Assembly (NCBI GenBank): GCA_018365455.1
Contig: JAGZJZ010000031.1
Span: 8,081 to 72,080 of the forward strand
Source of the DNA: Clostridiales bacterium
Lineage (GTDB): Bacteria > Bacillota > Clostridia > Lachnospirales > Lachnospiraceae
Reading direction: 5' to 3'
DNA: 64,000 bases
The notes below the pieces were generated by a model that was not told the DNA's origin, searched no databases, and saw only the letters and a list, made by a program, of their open reading frames with translations. Positions 35,183 to 45,027 of this stretch are shown piece after piece (the stretch's first letter is position 1; each line of letters begins with the position of its first letter). Position numbers and translations under genes: made by a program.

Positions 35183-36190
35183 ATGAAATCATCAAATATC
35201 GGCGGACAGGCGGTTATGGAAGGTGTTATGATGAAAAACGCCGACCGGTATGCAGTTGCTGTCAGAAAGCCAAATGACGAAATTGTAGTTAAGGTGGAAG
35301 ACTATAAGAGTATTATCAAGAACAAGAAAATATTGTCTCTGCCCATCATTCGCGGAGTTTTCAATTTTGTGGACTCTATGGTGCTTGGCATGAAGACATT
35401 AACATATTCGGCCAGCTTTTTTGAAGAAGATGAAGAAGCGGAGCCTACGAAGTTTGATAAGGCTCTTGAGAAGGCGACAAAAGGAAAGGGAGATTCCCTG
35501 CTTATGGGAATTACGGTGACCCTGTCGATTATACTGGCAGTTGGGCTGTTTATGGTTCTTCCATATTTTATTTCCCTCTTTTTTCATAAGTTTACAGATT
35601 CTATGACGCTGATTGCAGTTGCAGAGGGTGTTGTACGAATATTACTCTTTCTGGGATATATTCTTCTGATCTCCAGAATGAAAGATATCCAGCGCGTATT
35701 TATGTACCACGGTGCAGAGCATAAATGCATCAACTGTATTGAACACGGTCTGGAATTAAACGTAGAGAATGTTTTAAAAAGTTCTAAGCAACACAAACGC
35801 TGCGGTACCAGTTTTCTGTTGATTGTTATGGTCATAAGTGTGATCTTCTTCATATTCATAAGAGTAGATTCTCCTATTTTGCGTGTAGTGGTCCGGATTC
35901 TGCTGGTTCCGGTAATCGCCGGTGTATCTTATGAGTTTATCAGACTTGCAGGAAGAAGTGAGAATGCTTTCGTAACCATGCTCAGTAAACCCGGTATGCT
36001 GCTGCAGAATCTCACTACCAGGGAGCCGGATGCAAAGATGGCGGAAGTTGCCATTGCATCAGTGGAAGCAGTATTTGACTGGAAGGCATATCTTTCGGAG
36101 AATTTCGGAATGTCCTTTGCAGAAGAAAAAACAGAGCAGGAACCTGATCATACCATGACAGGAACTTATACCAAGGAAGCGATATCATGA
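35183..36190 (+). CDS. DUF1385 (YqhQ-like) membrane protein
   Basis: The start is ATG 35183, 8 bases after GCAGGAGG. The 335-residue protein opens with SSNIGGQAVMEGVMMKN, a family hallmark, and has hydrophobic helices near residues 105-125, 145-170 and 215-255, with HGAEHKCINCIEHG between. The function is unknown; the family is often encoded next to prmC and prfA, as here, and its conserved H, E and C residues could bind a metal. It overlaps prmC by 4 bases. Confidence 0.9.
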   Translation: MKSSNIGGQAVMEGVMMKNADRYAVAVRKPNDEIVVKVEDYKSIIKNKKILSLPIIRGVFNFVDSMVLGMKTLTYSASFFEEDEEAEPTKFDKALEKATKGKGDSLLMGITVTLSIILAVGLFMVLPYFISLFFHKFTDSMTLIAVAEGVVRILLFLGYILLISRMKDIQRVFMYHGAEHKCINCIEHGLELNVENVLKSSKQHKRCGTSFLLIVMVISVIFFIFIRVDSPILRVVVRILLVPVIAGVSYEFIRLAGRSENAFVTMLSKPGMLLQNLTTREPDAKMAEVAIASVEAVFDWKAYLSENFGMSFAEEKTEQEPDHTMTGTYTKEAIS

Positions 36191-37017
36191 CACTGCAGGA
36201 AGTTGTTAAAAAAGGGGAAGACTATCTGAGAGAGCGGGGCGTTGACAATCCTGGTCTGGACGCCTGGTATATATTGGAGAACGTCTGTAATATTGACAAG
36301 ACCTATTTCCTGCTGAACCGTAATGAGGAAATTCAGCCGGCACAGTATGCCCGTTACCAGACAATGCTGGCAGCCCGGGGAAAACGTGTGCCGCTGCAGC
36401 ACCTTACCGGAGAACAGGAATTCATGGGATTGTCTTTTTTGGTAAATAGCAAAGTACTGATTCCCAGACAGGATACGGAGATTCTGGCAGAGGAAGCATT
36501 AAAAGTTTTGAGGCCGGGGATGAAGGTACTGGATGTCTGTACCGGCTCCGGCTGTATTATTATCAGTCTGATGAAGCTGTCCGGTGCGAACAGAGGCATG
36601 GCAGTTGATATCTCCAGGGAGGCTCTGGAAGTAGCCGGGGAAAATGCAAGGCGTCATGGTGTCTGCATTGATTTTCGGGAAAGTGATCTGTTTGATCAGG
36701 TGGAAGGTAAATTCGATGTGATCGTTTCCAATCCGCCTTATATCGCAACTTCTGAAATCACGAAACTGATGGCAGAAGTAAGGCTGTTTGAGCCGATAAC
36801 AGCACTTGACGGAAAAGAAGACGGTCTGTATTTCTACCGGAAGATTGTAACGAAAAGCAGATCCTTTTTAAATCATGGAGGATGGCTGCTCTTTGAAATC
36901 GGCTATGACCAGGCTTCGATGGTGACATCCATGATGCACAGCGCAGGATATAAGGATGTGAGAGTCGTAAAAGACCTTGCCGGACTGGACCGGGTAGTTT
37001 TAGGAAGAATAAATTAG
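36187..37017 (+). CDS. prmC: Release factor glutamine methyltransferase
   Basis: The 276-residue protein has an N-terminal helical domain, a SAM-binding VLDVCTGSGCIIIS motif and the catalytic SNPPYI motif that contacts the glutamine amide. It methylates the GGQ glutamine of release factors, and prfA follows 11 bases downstream, which fits. The start overlaps the DUF1385 stop (ATGA). Confidence 0.95.
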   Translation: MTLQEVVKKGEDYLRERGVDNPGLDAWYILENVCNIDKTYFLLNRNEEIQPAQYARYQTMLAARGKRVPLQHLTGEQEFMGLSFLVNSKVLIPRQDTEILAEEALKVLRPGMKVLDVCTGSGCIIISLMKLSGANRGMAVDISREALEVAGENARRHGVCIDFRESDLFDQVEGKFDVIVSNPPYIATSEITKLMAEVRLFEPITALDGKEDGLYFYRKIVTKSRSFLNHGGWLLFEIGYDQASMVTSMMHSAGYKDVRVVKDLAGLDRVVLGRIN

Positions 37018-37028
37018 GAGGAAACAAC

Positions 37029-38102
37029 ATGTTTGATAAATTGGAGGATTTGTTAATCCGCTTTGAAGAGATAATGGGCGAATTAAATGAGCCTTCTGTG
37101 GTAAATGACCAGACTCGTTTTCAGAAATTGATGAAAGAGCAGAGTGATTTACAGCCGATTGTAGATGCTTATAAAGAATATAAAGACAGTAAGCAGACCG
37201 TAGAAGACAGCCTCACCATGTTAGATGAAGAGTCTGACGAGGAAATGCGGGAAATGTTAAAAGAGGAATTAAATGACGCCAAAGCGCGTATAGAAGAATT
37301 AGAGCATAAATTAAAGATTTTATTATTGCCGAAAGACCCCAATGATGACAAGAACGTTATCGTGGAAATACGTGCGGGTGCAGGCGGTGATGAAGCAGCT
37401 CTGTTCGCAGCTGAGATCTATCGTATGTATGTAAAATTTGCGGAATCCCAGCGTTGGAAAACAGATATGATGAGCTTTAATGAAAATGGAATCGGCGGTT
37501 TTAAAGAAGTGACCTTTATGATCAACGGACAGGGTGCCTATTCCAAATTAAAATACGAAAGCGGTGTACATCGTGTACAGCGTGTACCGGAAACAGAATC
37601 CGGCGGACGTATCCACACATCTACGATTACAGTAGCAATTATGCCGGAAGCGGAAGAAATCGATTTCCATCTGGATATGAATGACTGTAAGTTCGATGTT
37701 TTCCGTGCATCCGGGAACGGCGGGCAGTGTGTCAATACAACAGACTCCGCAGTGCGTCTGACCCATATCCCTACCGGAATTGTAATTTCATGCCAGGATG
37801 AGAAATCACAGCTTAAGAATAAAGATAAGGCATTAAAAGTACTTCGTTCCAGACTTTACGAGATGGAATTGGAGAAACAGCATGATGCTGAAGCAGAAGC
37901 CAGAAGAAGCCAGGTTGGTACCGGTGACCGTTCTGAGAAAATCAGAACCTATAACTTCCCCCAGGGGCGTGTTACAGATCATCGTATCAAACTGACATTA
38001 CACAGACTGGATGGAGTCATGAATGGAGATATCTCTGAGGTAATAGACAGTCTGATAGCAGCTGACCAGGCAGCAAAGCTTGCCAATCTGCAGGACCAGT
38101 AG
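37029..38102 (+). CDS. prfA: Peptide chain release factor 1
   Basis: The 357-residue protein has the class I release factor layout with G231-G232-Q233 in GNGGQCVNT and the PxT decoding tripeptide as PET within RVPETESGGR, indicating RF1 (UAA and UAG). AGGAGG is 7 bases before the ATG. It is in one operon with prmC, the enzyme that modifies its GGQ motif. The final 27 bases are repeated imperfectly just after the stop. Confidence 0.97.
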   Translation: MFDKLEDLLIRFEEIMGELNEPSVVNDQTRFQKLMKEQSDLQPIVDAYKEYKDSKQTVEDSLTMLDEESDEEMREMLKEELNDAKARIEELEHKLKILLLPKDPNDDKNVIVEIRAGAGGDEAALFAAEIYRMYVKFAESQRWKTDMMSFNENGIGGFKEVTFMINGQGAYSKLKYESGVHRVQRVPETESGGRIHTSTITVAIMPEAEEIDFHLDMNDCKFDVFRASGNGGQCVNTTDSAVRLTHIPTGIVISCQDEKSQLKNKDKALKVLRSRLYEMELEKQHDAEAEARRSQVGTGDRSEKIRTYNFPQGRVTDHRIKLTLHRLDGVMNGDISEVIDSLIAADQAAKLANLQDQ

Positions 38103-38135
38103 AAGTGAAGCTTGCCAACTAGCAGGATCAGTAAG
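38076..38135 (+). repeat. Partial duplication of the prfA 3' end
   Basis: The sequence from AAGCTTGCCAAT through the stop (38076-38102) recurs at 38108-38135 with a few changes, 32 bases later. The copy is outside the reading frame and appears non-functional. Confidence 0.7.
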
Positions 38136-38175
38136 CAGTGTAGTAGTTTACCCTGAAAAATGAGGAGGATTAAGT

Positions 38176-39522
38176 ATGGGAAAATATTTTGGAACAGATG
38201 GATTCAGAGGAGAAGCAAACATTGATTTAACAGTAGAGCATGCATTTAAAGTAGGCCGCTTTCTGGGATGGTACTACGGAAAAGAGCACAAAGCGAAGAT
38301 TGTAATCGGTAAGGATACAAGAAGAAGCAGTTATATGTTCGAGTATTCCCTGGTAGCAGGTCTGACAGCTTCCGGTGCAGATGCATACTTACTCCATGTA
38401 ACCACCACACCCAGCGTTTCGTATGTAGTCCGGACAGAAGGATTTGACTGCGGTATCATGATCTCGGCAAGCCACAATCCATTCTATGACAATGGAATCA
38501 AGATCATCAATGGTCTGGGACAGAAGATGGAAGCAGAGGTTGAAAATCAGATCGAAGAATACATTGATGGCAAATCAGAAGAGCTGCCATTAGCGGTAAA
38601 AGAAAACATCGGCCGCACCGTAGACTTTGTAGCAGGCAGAAACCGTTACATTGGATATCTGATTTCACTGGCAACCCGCTCCTTTAAGAATTACAAAGTG
38701 GGACTGGATTGTTCCAACGGAAGCTCCTCTGCAATTGCAAAAAGTGTATTTGATGCACTGGGCGCCAAAACCTATGTTATCAACAATGAACCGGACGGAA
38801 CAAACATTAACACAAATTGCGGTTCCACCCATATCAATATTTTGCAGGACTATGTAAAAGAAAATAAGCTGGATATCGGTTTTGCTTTCGACGGGGATGC
38901 AGACCGCTGTATCGCAATTGATGAAAACGGAAACGTCATAGACGGAGACTTAATTCTCTATGTCTGTGGAAAATATTTAAAAGAAGAAGGCAAATTAAAC
39001 AATGACACCATCGTTACAACCATTATGTCCAACTTAGGCCTGTACAAGGCATGTGACAAGATTGGCATCCGGTATGAAAAAACGGCGGTGGGAGATAAAT
39101 ATGTTTATGAAAATATGGTGAATAACAGCCATTGCCTGGGCGGAGAACAGTCCGGACATATTATTTTCAGCAAACATGCGACAACCGGTGACGGCATTCT
39201 GACAGCTCTTATGATCATGGAAGTGGTAACAGAGAAAAAGGCAAGCCTTGGAACCCTTGCAGGAGAAGTCCGGATCTATCCGCAGCTTCTTAAGAATGTC
39301 AGAGTAGCAGATAAGAAGGAAGCGAGGGAGAATCCTGCGGTTATAGCGGCAGTAGATGCAGTAGCAGAGGCACTTGGCGATGATGGAAGAATTCTGGTGC
39401 GTGAAAGCGGAACAGAGCCGGTCATCCGTGTTATGGTAGAGGCTGCAGAGGATGATTTATGTGAAAAGTATGTAAATCAGGTAATTGACGTGATGAATCA
39501 GCAGGGCTTGATAGTAGGATAA
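38176..39522 (+). CDS. glmM: Phosphoglucosamine mutase
   Basis: The 448-residue alpha-phosphohexomutase starts GKYFGTDGFRGEAN, has the phosphoserine loop ISASHNP with S99 as the likely active-site serine, the metal loop AFDGDADRC, and a sugar-binding GGEQSGH motif and a RESGTEP phosphate motif. It converts glucosamine-6-phosphate to the 1-phosphate for cell wall synthesis. AGGAGG lies 8 bases upstream. The next gene starts one base after its stop. Confidence 0.95.
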   Translation: MGKYFGTDGFRGEANIDLTVEHAFKVGRFLGWYYGKEHKAKIVIGKDTRRSSYMFEYSLVAGLTASGADAYLLHVTTTPSVSYVVRTEGFDCGIMISASHNPFYDNGIKIINGLGQKMEAEVENQIEEYIDGKSEELPLAVKENIGRTVDFVAGRNRYIGYLISLATRSFKNYKVGLDCSNGSSSAIAKSVFDALGAKTYVINNEPDGTNINTNCGSTHINILQDYVKENKLDIGFAFDGDADRCIAIDENGNVIDGDLILYVCGKYLKEEGKLNNDTIVTTIMSNLGLYKACDKIGIRYEKTAVGDKYVYENMVNNSHCLGGEQSGHIIFSKHATTGDGILTALMIMEVVTEKKASLGTLAGEVRIYPQLLKNVRVADKKEARENPAVIAAVDAVAEALGDDGRILVRESGTEPVIRVMVEAAEDDLCEKYVNQVIDVMNQQGLIVG

Positions 39523-41247
39523 ATGGATCACAAATTAAAAAAATTGTTTCATTATTATAAACCATATAAAGGACTGTTCTGGTCCGATATGTTGTTTGCA
39601 ATCCTGGGTGCCGGCGTCACGCTGGCAATCCCCCTGATTGTACGATACATTACGAATGTAGTGGTATATCTTCCGGGAAATGAGCCGCTTCATATGATAC
39701 TGAAGCTGGGAATCCTGATGTTAGGGCTGGTAGCCCTGGAGTTTTTCTGTAATTATTATATCGCATACTATGGACATATAATGGGAGCCAGTATAGAACA
39801 TGATATGCGAAACGAGATATTTGCTCATTACCAGAAGCTGTCCTTTACCTTCTATGACAATCAGAAGGTAGGTCAGCTTTTGTCGCGCGTAACCAGCGAT
39901 TTATTCGATATCAGTGAGCTGCTCCACCACGGACCGGAGGATCTTGTCATCTCAGCAATTAAGATTATCGGTTCCGTAATTATTCTGGTGAACATCAATG
40001 TAACCCTGACCGTAATCACATTTGCATTTATTCCGGTCATGGCGGCATATGCCTTTTATTTTAATTTCAAAATGAAACGGGCATTCAAAGAAAACCGTGC
40101 CAAAATTGCGGATATTAACAGTCAGATTGAAGACAGCCTGAATGGTATCCGGGTGGTAAAATCATTTGCCAATGAAGACGTGGAAATGGGCAAGTTCAAA
40201 AAGGGCAACAGTCGTTTTGTAGAGAGTAAAAAAACCAGTTACCGCTATATGGGCGGATACCATTCCGGCCTTGGCGCATTGACTACCATGGTGACTATCG
40301 TGGTACTGGTTGCAGGTGCCCTTTTGATAACGGGGCAGAAAATCGCCGTAACGGACTTGATCACATTCCTGCTCTATATCAATAATTTTACGGAACCGGT
40401 TAAGAAACTGGTGAATTTTACAGAGCAGTTCCAAAATGGCTATACGGGATATGAACGTTTTCTGGAAATTCTGGACGTGGACCCGGATATTGCAGATGCA
40501 CCGGATGCGGTGGAGTTAAAGAATGTAAAGGGAAATATCCGATTTGAAGATGTTTCCTTTCAGTATGAAGAGAACCAGGAAAAGGTATTACATGACATTA
40601 ACCTGGATATTAAGGCCGGCTCTTATATTGCACTGGTGGGAAGCTCAGGAGGAGGAAAATCAACCCTCTGCAGCCTGATTCCCAGATTTTATGATGTTGT
40701 AGAAGGAAGGATCCTTTTAGACGGAACGGACATCCGTAATATCAGGCTTCAGGATCTGAGAAACCAGATCGGGATTGTCCAGCAGGACGTTTATTTATTT
40801 GCAGAAAATGTAATGGAAAATATCCGTTACGGGAAACCGTCTGCAACGGATGAAGAAGTCATAATGGCAGCCGTCAGGGCAAATGCCCATGAATTTATTA
40901 TGTCATTGCAGGATGGTTACGAAACGGACATCGGTCAAAGGGGAGTCAAACTTTCCGGAGGACAAAAACAAAGATTATCAATCGCGCGAGTATTTTTAAA
41001 GAACCCGCCCATACTAATCTTTGATGAGGCTACTTCAGCGCTTGACAATGAAAGCGAGAAGATCGTTCAGGATTCCCTGGAAGAACTAGCAAGAGACAGA
41101 ACGACTTTTGTGATCGCCCACAGGCTTTCAACCATTCAAAATGCAGAGAAAATCCTGGTTCTGACAGAAAAAGGAATCGAGGAAGAAGGAACTCACAGAG
41201 AGCTTCTGGCGAAAAACGGTGTATATGCCAAGCTCTATAACAAATAA
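39523..41247 (+). CDS. ABC exporter, fused membrane and ATPase (MsbA/BmrA-like)
   Basis: The 574-residue half-transporter has a six-helix type I exporter domain (residues about 15-305) and an ATPase with Walker A VGSSGGGKSTLCS, Q-loop, signature LSGGQKQR and Walker B ILIFDEATSALD. It should work as a homodimer exporting lipids, drugs or peptides. Its ATG follows the glmM stop directly. The substrate is not evident. Confidence 0.95.
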   Translation: MDHKLKKLFHYYKPYKGLFWSDMLFAILGAGVTLAIPLIVRYITNVVVYLPGNEPLHMILKLGILMLGLVALEFFCNYYIAYYGHIMGASIEHDMRNEIFAHYQKLSFTFYDNQKVGQLLSRVTSDLFDISELLHHGPEDLVISAIKIIGSVIILVNINVTLTVITFAFIPVMAAYAFYFNFKMKRAFKENRAKIADINSQIEDSLNGIRVVKSFANEDVEMGKFKKGNSRFVESKKTSYRYMGGYHSGLGALTTMVTIVVLVAGALLITGQKIAVTDLITFLLYINNFTEPVKKLVNFTEQFQNGYTGYERFLEILDVDPDIADAPDAVELKNVKGNIRFEDVSFQYEENQEKVLHDINLDIKAGSYIALVGSSGGGKSTLCSLIPRFYDVVEGRILLDGTDIRNIRLQDLRNQIGIVQQDVYLFAENVMENIRYGKPSATDEEVIMAAVRANAHEFIMSLQDGYETDIGQRGVKLSGGQKQRLSIARVFLKNPPILIFDEATSALDNESEKIVQDSLEELARDRTTFVIAHRLSTIQNAEKILVLTEKGIEEEGTHRELLAKNGVYAKLYNK

Positions 41248-41261
41248 GAAAAGAGGATTTT

Positions 41262-42161
41262 ATGGAAATAGAATTTAAACAGCCGACGTTAGAAAACAGA
41301 GATGAAATCAACAAATATCTCAGAAGGAAGAAGACAAGAAGCTGTGAATTAACATTTGCGAATGTTTACTTATGGTCCAGGCATTATCCGGTGGAATATG
41401 CCATCGTTTGTGATACACTGGTCTTTAAGAGCATGGAACACGACCCGACATATTGTTTTCCGGTAGGAGATCCGGAAAATGTAAAAGAAGCAATCGACAG
41501 CATTATGGCGCACAGTGCAGACCTGGGAAGGAATTTTCATATGCATTTGGTAACGCCGGAACAATTTGAAGTATTAGAGTCTCTCTATCCGGGAGAATTT
41601 GAAATTGAATACAACCGGGATGAGGCAGACTATGTGTATGAAAGCGAGAAGCTGGCAAATCTTTCCGGAAAGAAATATCATGGAAAGAAAAACCATGTGA
41701 ATAAATTCAAGCGCCTCTATCCGGACTGGGTTTATGAAAGCATTACCAAGGACAATCTGGAGGATTGCTTCCAAATGGCTATTAAATGGAGAAATTTAAA
41801 TGGCTGTGAAGCAGACCCCGAGAAACATGCGGAGATCTGTGTTACCCTGAATTCCCTGAGACTGTTTGAAGAACTGGAATTAAGGGGAGGACTTCTCAGA
41901 GTGCATGGAGAAGTGGTGGCATTTTGTCTTGCTGAACCAATCTGCGACGATACAATAGTTGTTCATATAGAAAAAGCGTATGCTGATATTGAAGGAGCAT
42001 ATCCCATGATTAACCAGCAGTTTGTACAGCATGAGGCAATGGATTTTAAATATGTAAACAGGGAAGACGATGTAGGCGAAGAAGGGCTGCGCCGGGCGAA
42101 GTTATCCTATCATCCCATTTTCCTCGTTGAAAAAGGATTTGTGAGAAGAAAGAAGGCATAA
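41262..42161 (+). CDS. DUF2156 (lysylphosphatidylglycerol synthase C-terminal-like) protein
   Basis: The 299-residue cytosolic protein has a GNAT-like duplicated fold as in DUF2156; family landmarks are the N-terminal KYLRRKKTRSCELTFANVY and the KKYHGKKNHVNKFKR segment. No membrane helices are visible, so it is unlike full MprF. It may transfer an acyl or aminoacyl group, but the substrate is unknown. It sits 14 bases after an ABC exporter and just before two aminotransferases. Confidence 0.85.
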   Translation: MEIEFKQPTLENRDEINKYLRRKKTRSCELTFANVYLWSRHYPVEYAIVCDTLVFKSMEHDPTYCFPVGDPENVKEAIDSIMAHSADLGRNFHMHLVTPEQFEVLESLYPGEFEIEYNRDEADYVYESEKLANLSGKKYHGKKNHVNKFKRLYPDWVYESITKDNLEDCFQMAIKWRNLNGCEADPEKHAEICVTLNSLRLFEELELRGGLLRVHGEVVAFCLAEPICDDTIVVHIEKAYADIEGAYPMINQQFVQHEAMDFKYVNREDDVGEEGLRRAKLSYHPIFLVEKGFVRRKKA

Positions 42162-42162
42162 C

Positions 42163-43359
42163 ATGATAGCAGAGAAGATGAAGTCTTATGTAGAAAACAG
42201 TTCCGTTATCCGTGCAATGTTTGAGGAAGGTGCAAAGATGGCGGCTGTTTACGGAGCAGAAAACGTATACGATTTCAGCCTGGGGAACCCCAATGTTGCA
42301 GCGCCTGCACAAGTCAGACAGGCAATCGAAGAGATCATAACAGGCGAAGATCCTGTTATGGTACACGGGTATATGAGCAATGCAGGATTTGAAGATGTCA
42401 GGAGCGCAGTGGCAGATTCCTTAAACCGCCGCTTCCAAACCGCTTTTCATGAAGAAAATATTATCATGACCGTTGGCGCTGCCGGCGGCATGAATGTCAT
42501 CTTCCGGACAATTCTGAATCCGGGGGATGAAGTACTTACCTTTGCGCCATATTTTGGCGAATACCGTGCATATGTTTCTAATTATGACGGAATATTAAAA
42601 GCAGTAGAACCAAATACCCAGTCATTCCAGCCGGATCTTGAAAAGTTTGAAAGGATGATCACGGTAAAAACCAAAGCAGTGATTGTAAATTCCCCCAACA
42701 ACCCCACGGGTGTGGTCTATTCGGAAGACACTATCGTCAGGCTCGCGGATATCTTAAAAAGAAAGCAGGAAGAACTTCAGACTGTCATCTATCTGGTAAC
42801 CGATGAGCCATACCGGGAGCTGGCATACGATGGCGTGACGGTTCCATTTGTAACCAAATACTATACGAACACCATTGTGGGCTATTCGTTCAGCAAATCC
42901 CTTTCCCTGCCGGGAGAACGGATCGGATATCTGGTTATTCCGGATCAGGTAACGGACAGTGACCAGGTGATCGCTGCCGCAAATGTGGCGAACCGCATTT
43001 TGGGCTATGTGAATGCACCTTCCCTGTTTCAACGGGTGATCGGAAAATGTATCGATGCAAAAGTAGATGTGCAGTTTTATGACAAAAACCGTCAGACGCT
43101 CTATAATGGCTTGAAAAAATGCGGTTTTTCCTGTATTAAGCCGGAAGGTGCATTTTATCTGTTTGTAAAATCTCCGGTGGAAGATGAAACCATCTTCGTG
43201 GAAGCAGCAAAGAAATACCATATCCTGGTTGTGCCGGGAAGCAGCTTTGCGTGTCCGGGATATGTGCGGATCGCATATTGTGTATCCCTGGAAACCATCG
43301 TAAATGCATTGCCTTACTTTGAAAAACTTGCACAGGAATTTTTCGGGAGGAACGAATGA
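42163..43359 (+). CDS. PLP-dependent aminotransferase, class I/II
   Basis: The 398-residue protein has fold-type I marks: NSPNNPTGVVY, a TDEPYRELAYD segment, and the PLP lysine in YSFSKSLSLPGERIG. It belongs to the aspartate aminotransferase superfamily; its amino acid is not clear. The start lies 1 base after the DUF2156 stop, and its stop overlaps the next aminotransferase start by 4 bases. Confidence 0.92.
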   Translation: MIAEKMKSYVENSSVIRAMFEEGAKMAAVYGAENVYDFSLGNPNVAAPAQVRQAIEEIITGEDPVMVHGYMSNAGFEDVRSAVADSLNRRFQTAFHEENIIMTVGAAGGMNVIFRTILNPGDEVLTFAPYFGEYRAYVSNYDGILKAVEPNTQSFQPDLEKFERMITVKTKAVIVNSPNNPTGVVYSEDTIVRLADILKRKQEELQTVIYLVTDEPYRELAYDGVTVPFVTKYYTNTIVGYSFSKSLSLPGERIGYLVIPDQVTDSDQVIAAANVANRILGYVNAPSLFQRVIGKCIDAKVDVQFYDKNRQTLYNGLKKCGFSCIKPEGAFYLFVKSPVEDETIFVEAAKKYHILVVPGSSFACPGYVRIAYCVSLETIVNALPYFEKLAQEFFGRNE

Positions 43360-44417
43360 AAGCTTGGGAAATGAACATCAGAAAAGTAATACCTTATACA
43401 CCGGGGGAACAGCCAAACCAGCCGGATATGATCAAACTGAATACCAATGAGAATCCTTATCCCCCCGCGCCGGAAGCTGCTAAGATGATGGCGGCATTAA
43501 ATCCGGAGGAACTGAGGCTCTATCCGGACCCCAGCGCAGGCATATTAGTTTCGGCACTGGCTGATTATTATCACTTAGACAAAGATCAGGTATTTGTGGG
43601 AGTCGGCTCAGACGATGTGCTGGCAATGGCATTTATGACCTTCTTTAATTCCAGACAGCCGATACTGTTTCCGGATATTACATATTCCTTTTACGATGTC
43701 TGGGCGGACCTGCTTCGCATTCCCTATAAATGCCAGCCTTTAAATGGTGATTTTGAGATCGAGAAAAAGGATTATGAGCAGCCAAACGGCGGAATTGTCA
43801 TTCCTAATCCCAATGCCCCAACCGGTATTTTACAGGATCTTGCCGATATAGAAGATATTATCCGCAGGAATGCAGATGTAATTGTGATTATAGATGAAGC
43901 CTATATTGATTTTGGCGGTGCTTCGGCACTTTCCCTCATTGATAAATATGAAAATCTGCTGGTAGTACAGACTTATTCCAAATCCCGTTCCATGGCGGGA
44001 ATTCGTATTGGTTATGCCATGGGAAACAAAACACTGATCAAATACTTAAATGATGTAAAATATTCCTTCAATTCTTATACTATGAACCGCCCGTCCCTGG
44101 AAATCGGGGCAAAAGTGTTAGAGAATGAGGCGTATTTCCGGGAAGTTACAGGCAAGATCATTGCCACAAGGGAACGTGTGAAGGTGCAGATGAAGGAACT
44201 GGGTTTTCATTTTGCAGATTCCCAGGCAAATTTCCTCTTTGTAACCCACGAAAAGTACTGGGCGAGAGACTTGTTCCAGGCATTGAAACTGAAACATATC
44301 TATGTAAGATATTTCAATCGTCCCCGTATCGACAATTATCTGCGTATTACAATCGGTACCGATGAGGAGATGGATGCTCTTATTGGATTTTTAAAAGAAT
44401 ACATGAAGGAGAATTAA
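43356..44417 (+). CDS. hisC: Histidinol-phosphate aminotransferase-like protein
   Basis: The 353-residue protein has HisC-type marks: LNTNENPYPPAP, IPNPNAPTG, DEAYIDFGG and the PLP lysine in TYSKSRSMAGIRIGYAMG. HisC acts in histidine synthesis but many members act on aromatic amino acids or threonine phosphate. It is outside a his operon, next to another aminotransferase with ATGA overlap, so its real substrate is uncertain. Confidence 0.85.
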   Translation: MKAWEMNIRKVIPYTPGEQPNQPDMIKLNTNENPYPPAPEAAKMMAALNPEELRLYPDPSAGILVSALADYYHLDKDQVFVGVGSDDVLAMAFMTFFNSRQPILFPDITYSFYDVWADLLRIPYKCQPLNGDFEIEKKDYEQPNGGIVIPNPNAPTGILQDLADIEDIIRRNADVIVIIDEAYIDFGGASALSLIDKYENLLVVQTYSKSRSMAGIRIGYAMGNKTLIKYLNDVKYSFNSYTMNRPSLEIGAKVLENEAYFREVTGKIIATRERVKVQMKELGFHFADSQANFLFVTHEKYWARDLFQALKLKHIYVRYFNRPRIDNYLRITIGTDEEMDALIGFLKEYMKEN

Positions 44418-44420
44418 TAT

Positions 44421-44921
44421 ATGGAATCTTTAGTACAATGGTTTACCACCAATCTGTCCGGTGTCGTATCCAGAGAAGCAATTGTTTTTATTATTTCCAT
44501 GATACCCATTCTGGAGCTGAGAGGCGGTTTATTGGCAGCATCCCTGTTAAAGCTGGATATGTGGAGATCCATCTGGCTGTGCGTAGCCGGTAATATCATT
44601 CCAATTCCATTTATTTTATTATTGATCACACCGATTTTTAACTGGATGAAGCAGACGAAGCTGTTTAAGCCTCTGGTGGACAAGCTGGAAGGAAAAGCTC
44701 TTGGCAAGAAAGATAAAATAGAAAAATACGAGTTCTGGGGTCTTGTCCTGTTTGTAGGAATCCCACTGCCCGGAACCGGCGCATGGACAGGTGCATTAAT
44801 AGCTTCCTTACTGGGAATTAAATTCAAAAAAGCATTCCCGGCAATCTTACTAGGGATTGCCCTGGCAAGCGTTATCATGACGATTTTATCATTTGGAGTG
44901 TTAGGGAAAATTGTGAGCTAG
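44421..44921 (+). CDS. Putative small multidrug export protein (COG2426-like)
   Basis: The 166-residue protein has three to four hydrophobic segments with MIPILELRGGLLAAS near residues 30-45 and GIPLPGTGAWTGALIASLLG near 113-132, both typical of the Sm_multidrug_ex family. The real substrate of this family is not established. It ends the glmM-ABC-DUF2156-aminotransferase unit, before a strong terminator. Confidence 0.88.
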   Translation: MESLVQWFTTNLSGVVSREAIVFIISMIPILELRGGLLAASLLKLDMWRSIWLCVAGNIIPIPFILLLITPIFNWMKQTKLFKPLVDKLEGKALGKKDKIEKYEFWGLVLFVGIPLPGTGAWTGALIASLLGIKFKKAFPAILLGIALASVIMTILSFGVLGKIVS

Positions 44922-44937
44922 ATGTTTGAAATTGCTT

Positions 44938-44989
44938 ATAATCGGGTAAGATGTGCAGGGCAGCCAATGCAGATTGCCCGGTTATTTTT
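44938..44989 (+). terminator. Terminator ending the glmM operon
   Basis: A 12-bp stem with two G-T pairs (44938-44949 with 44974-44985) and a TTTTTA tail. Confidence 0.8.
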
Positions 44990-45027
44990 ATACATTTGGC
45001 AAGTGAGGATAATAAGAGGTGAAAGAA

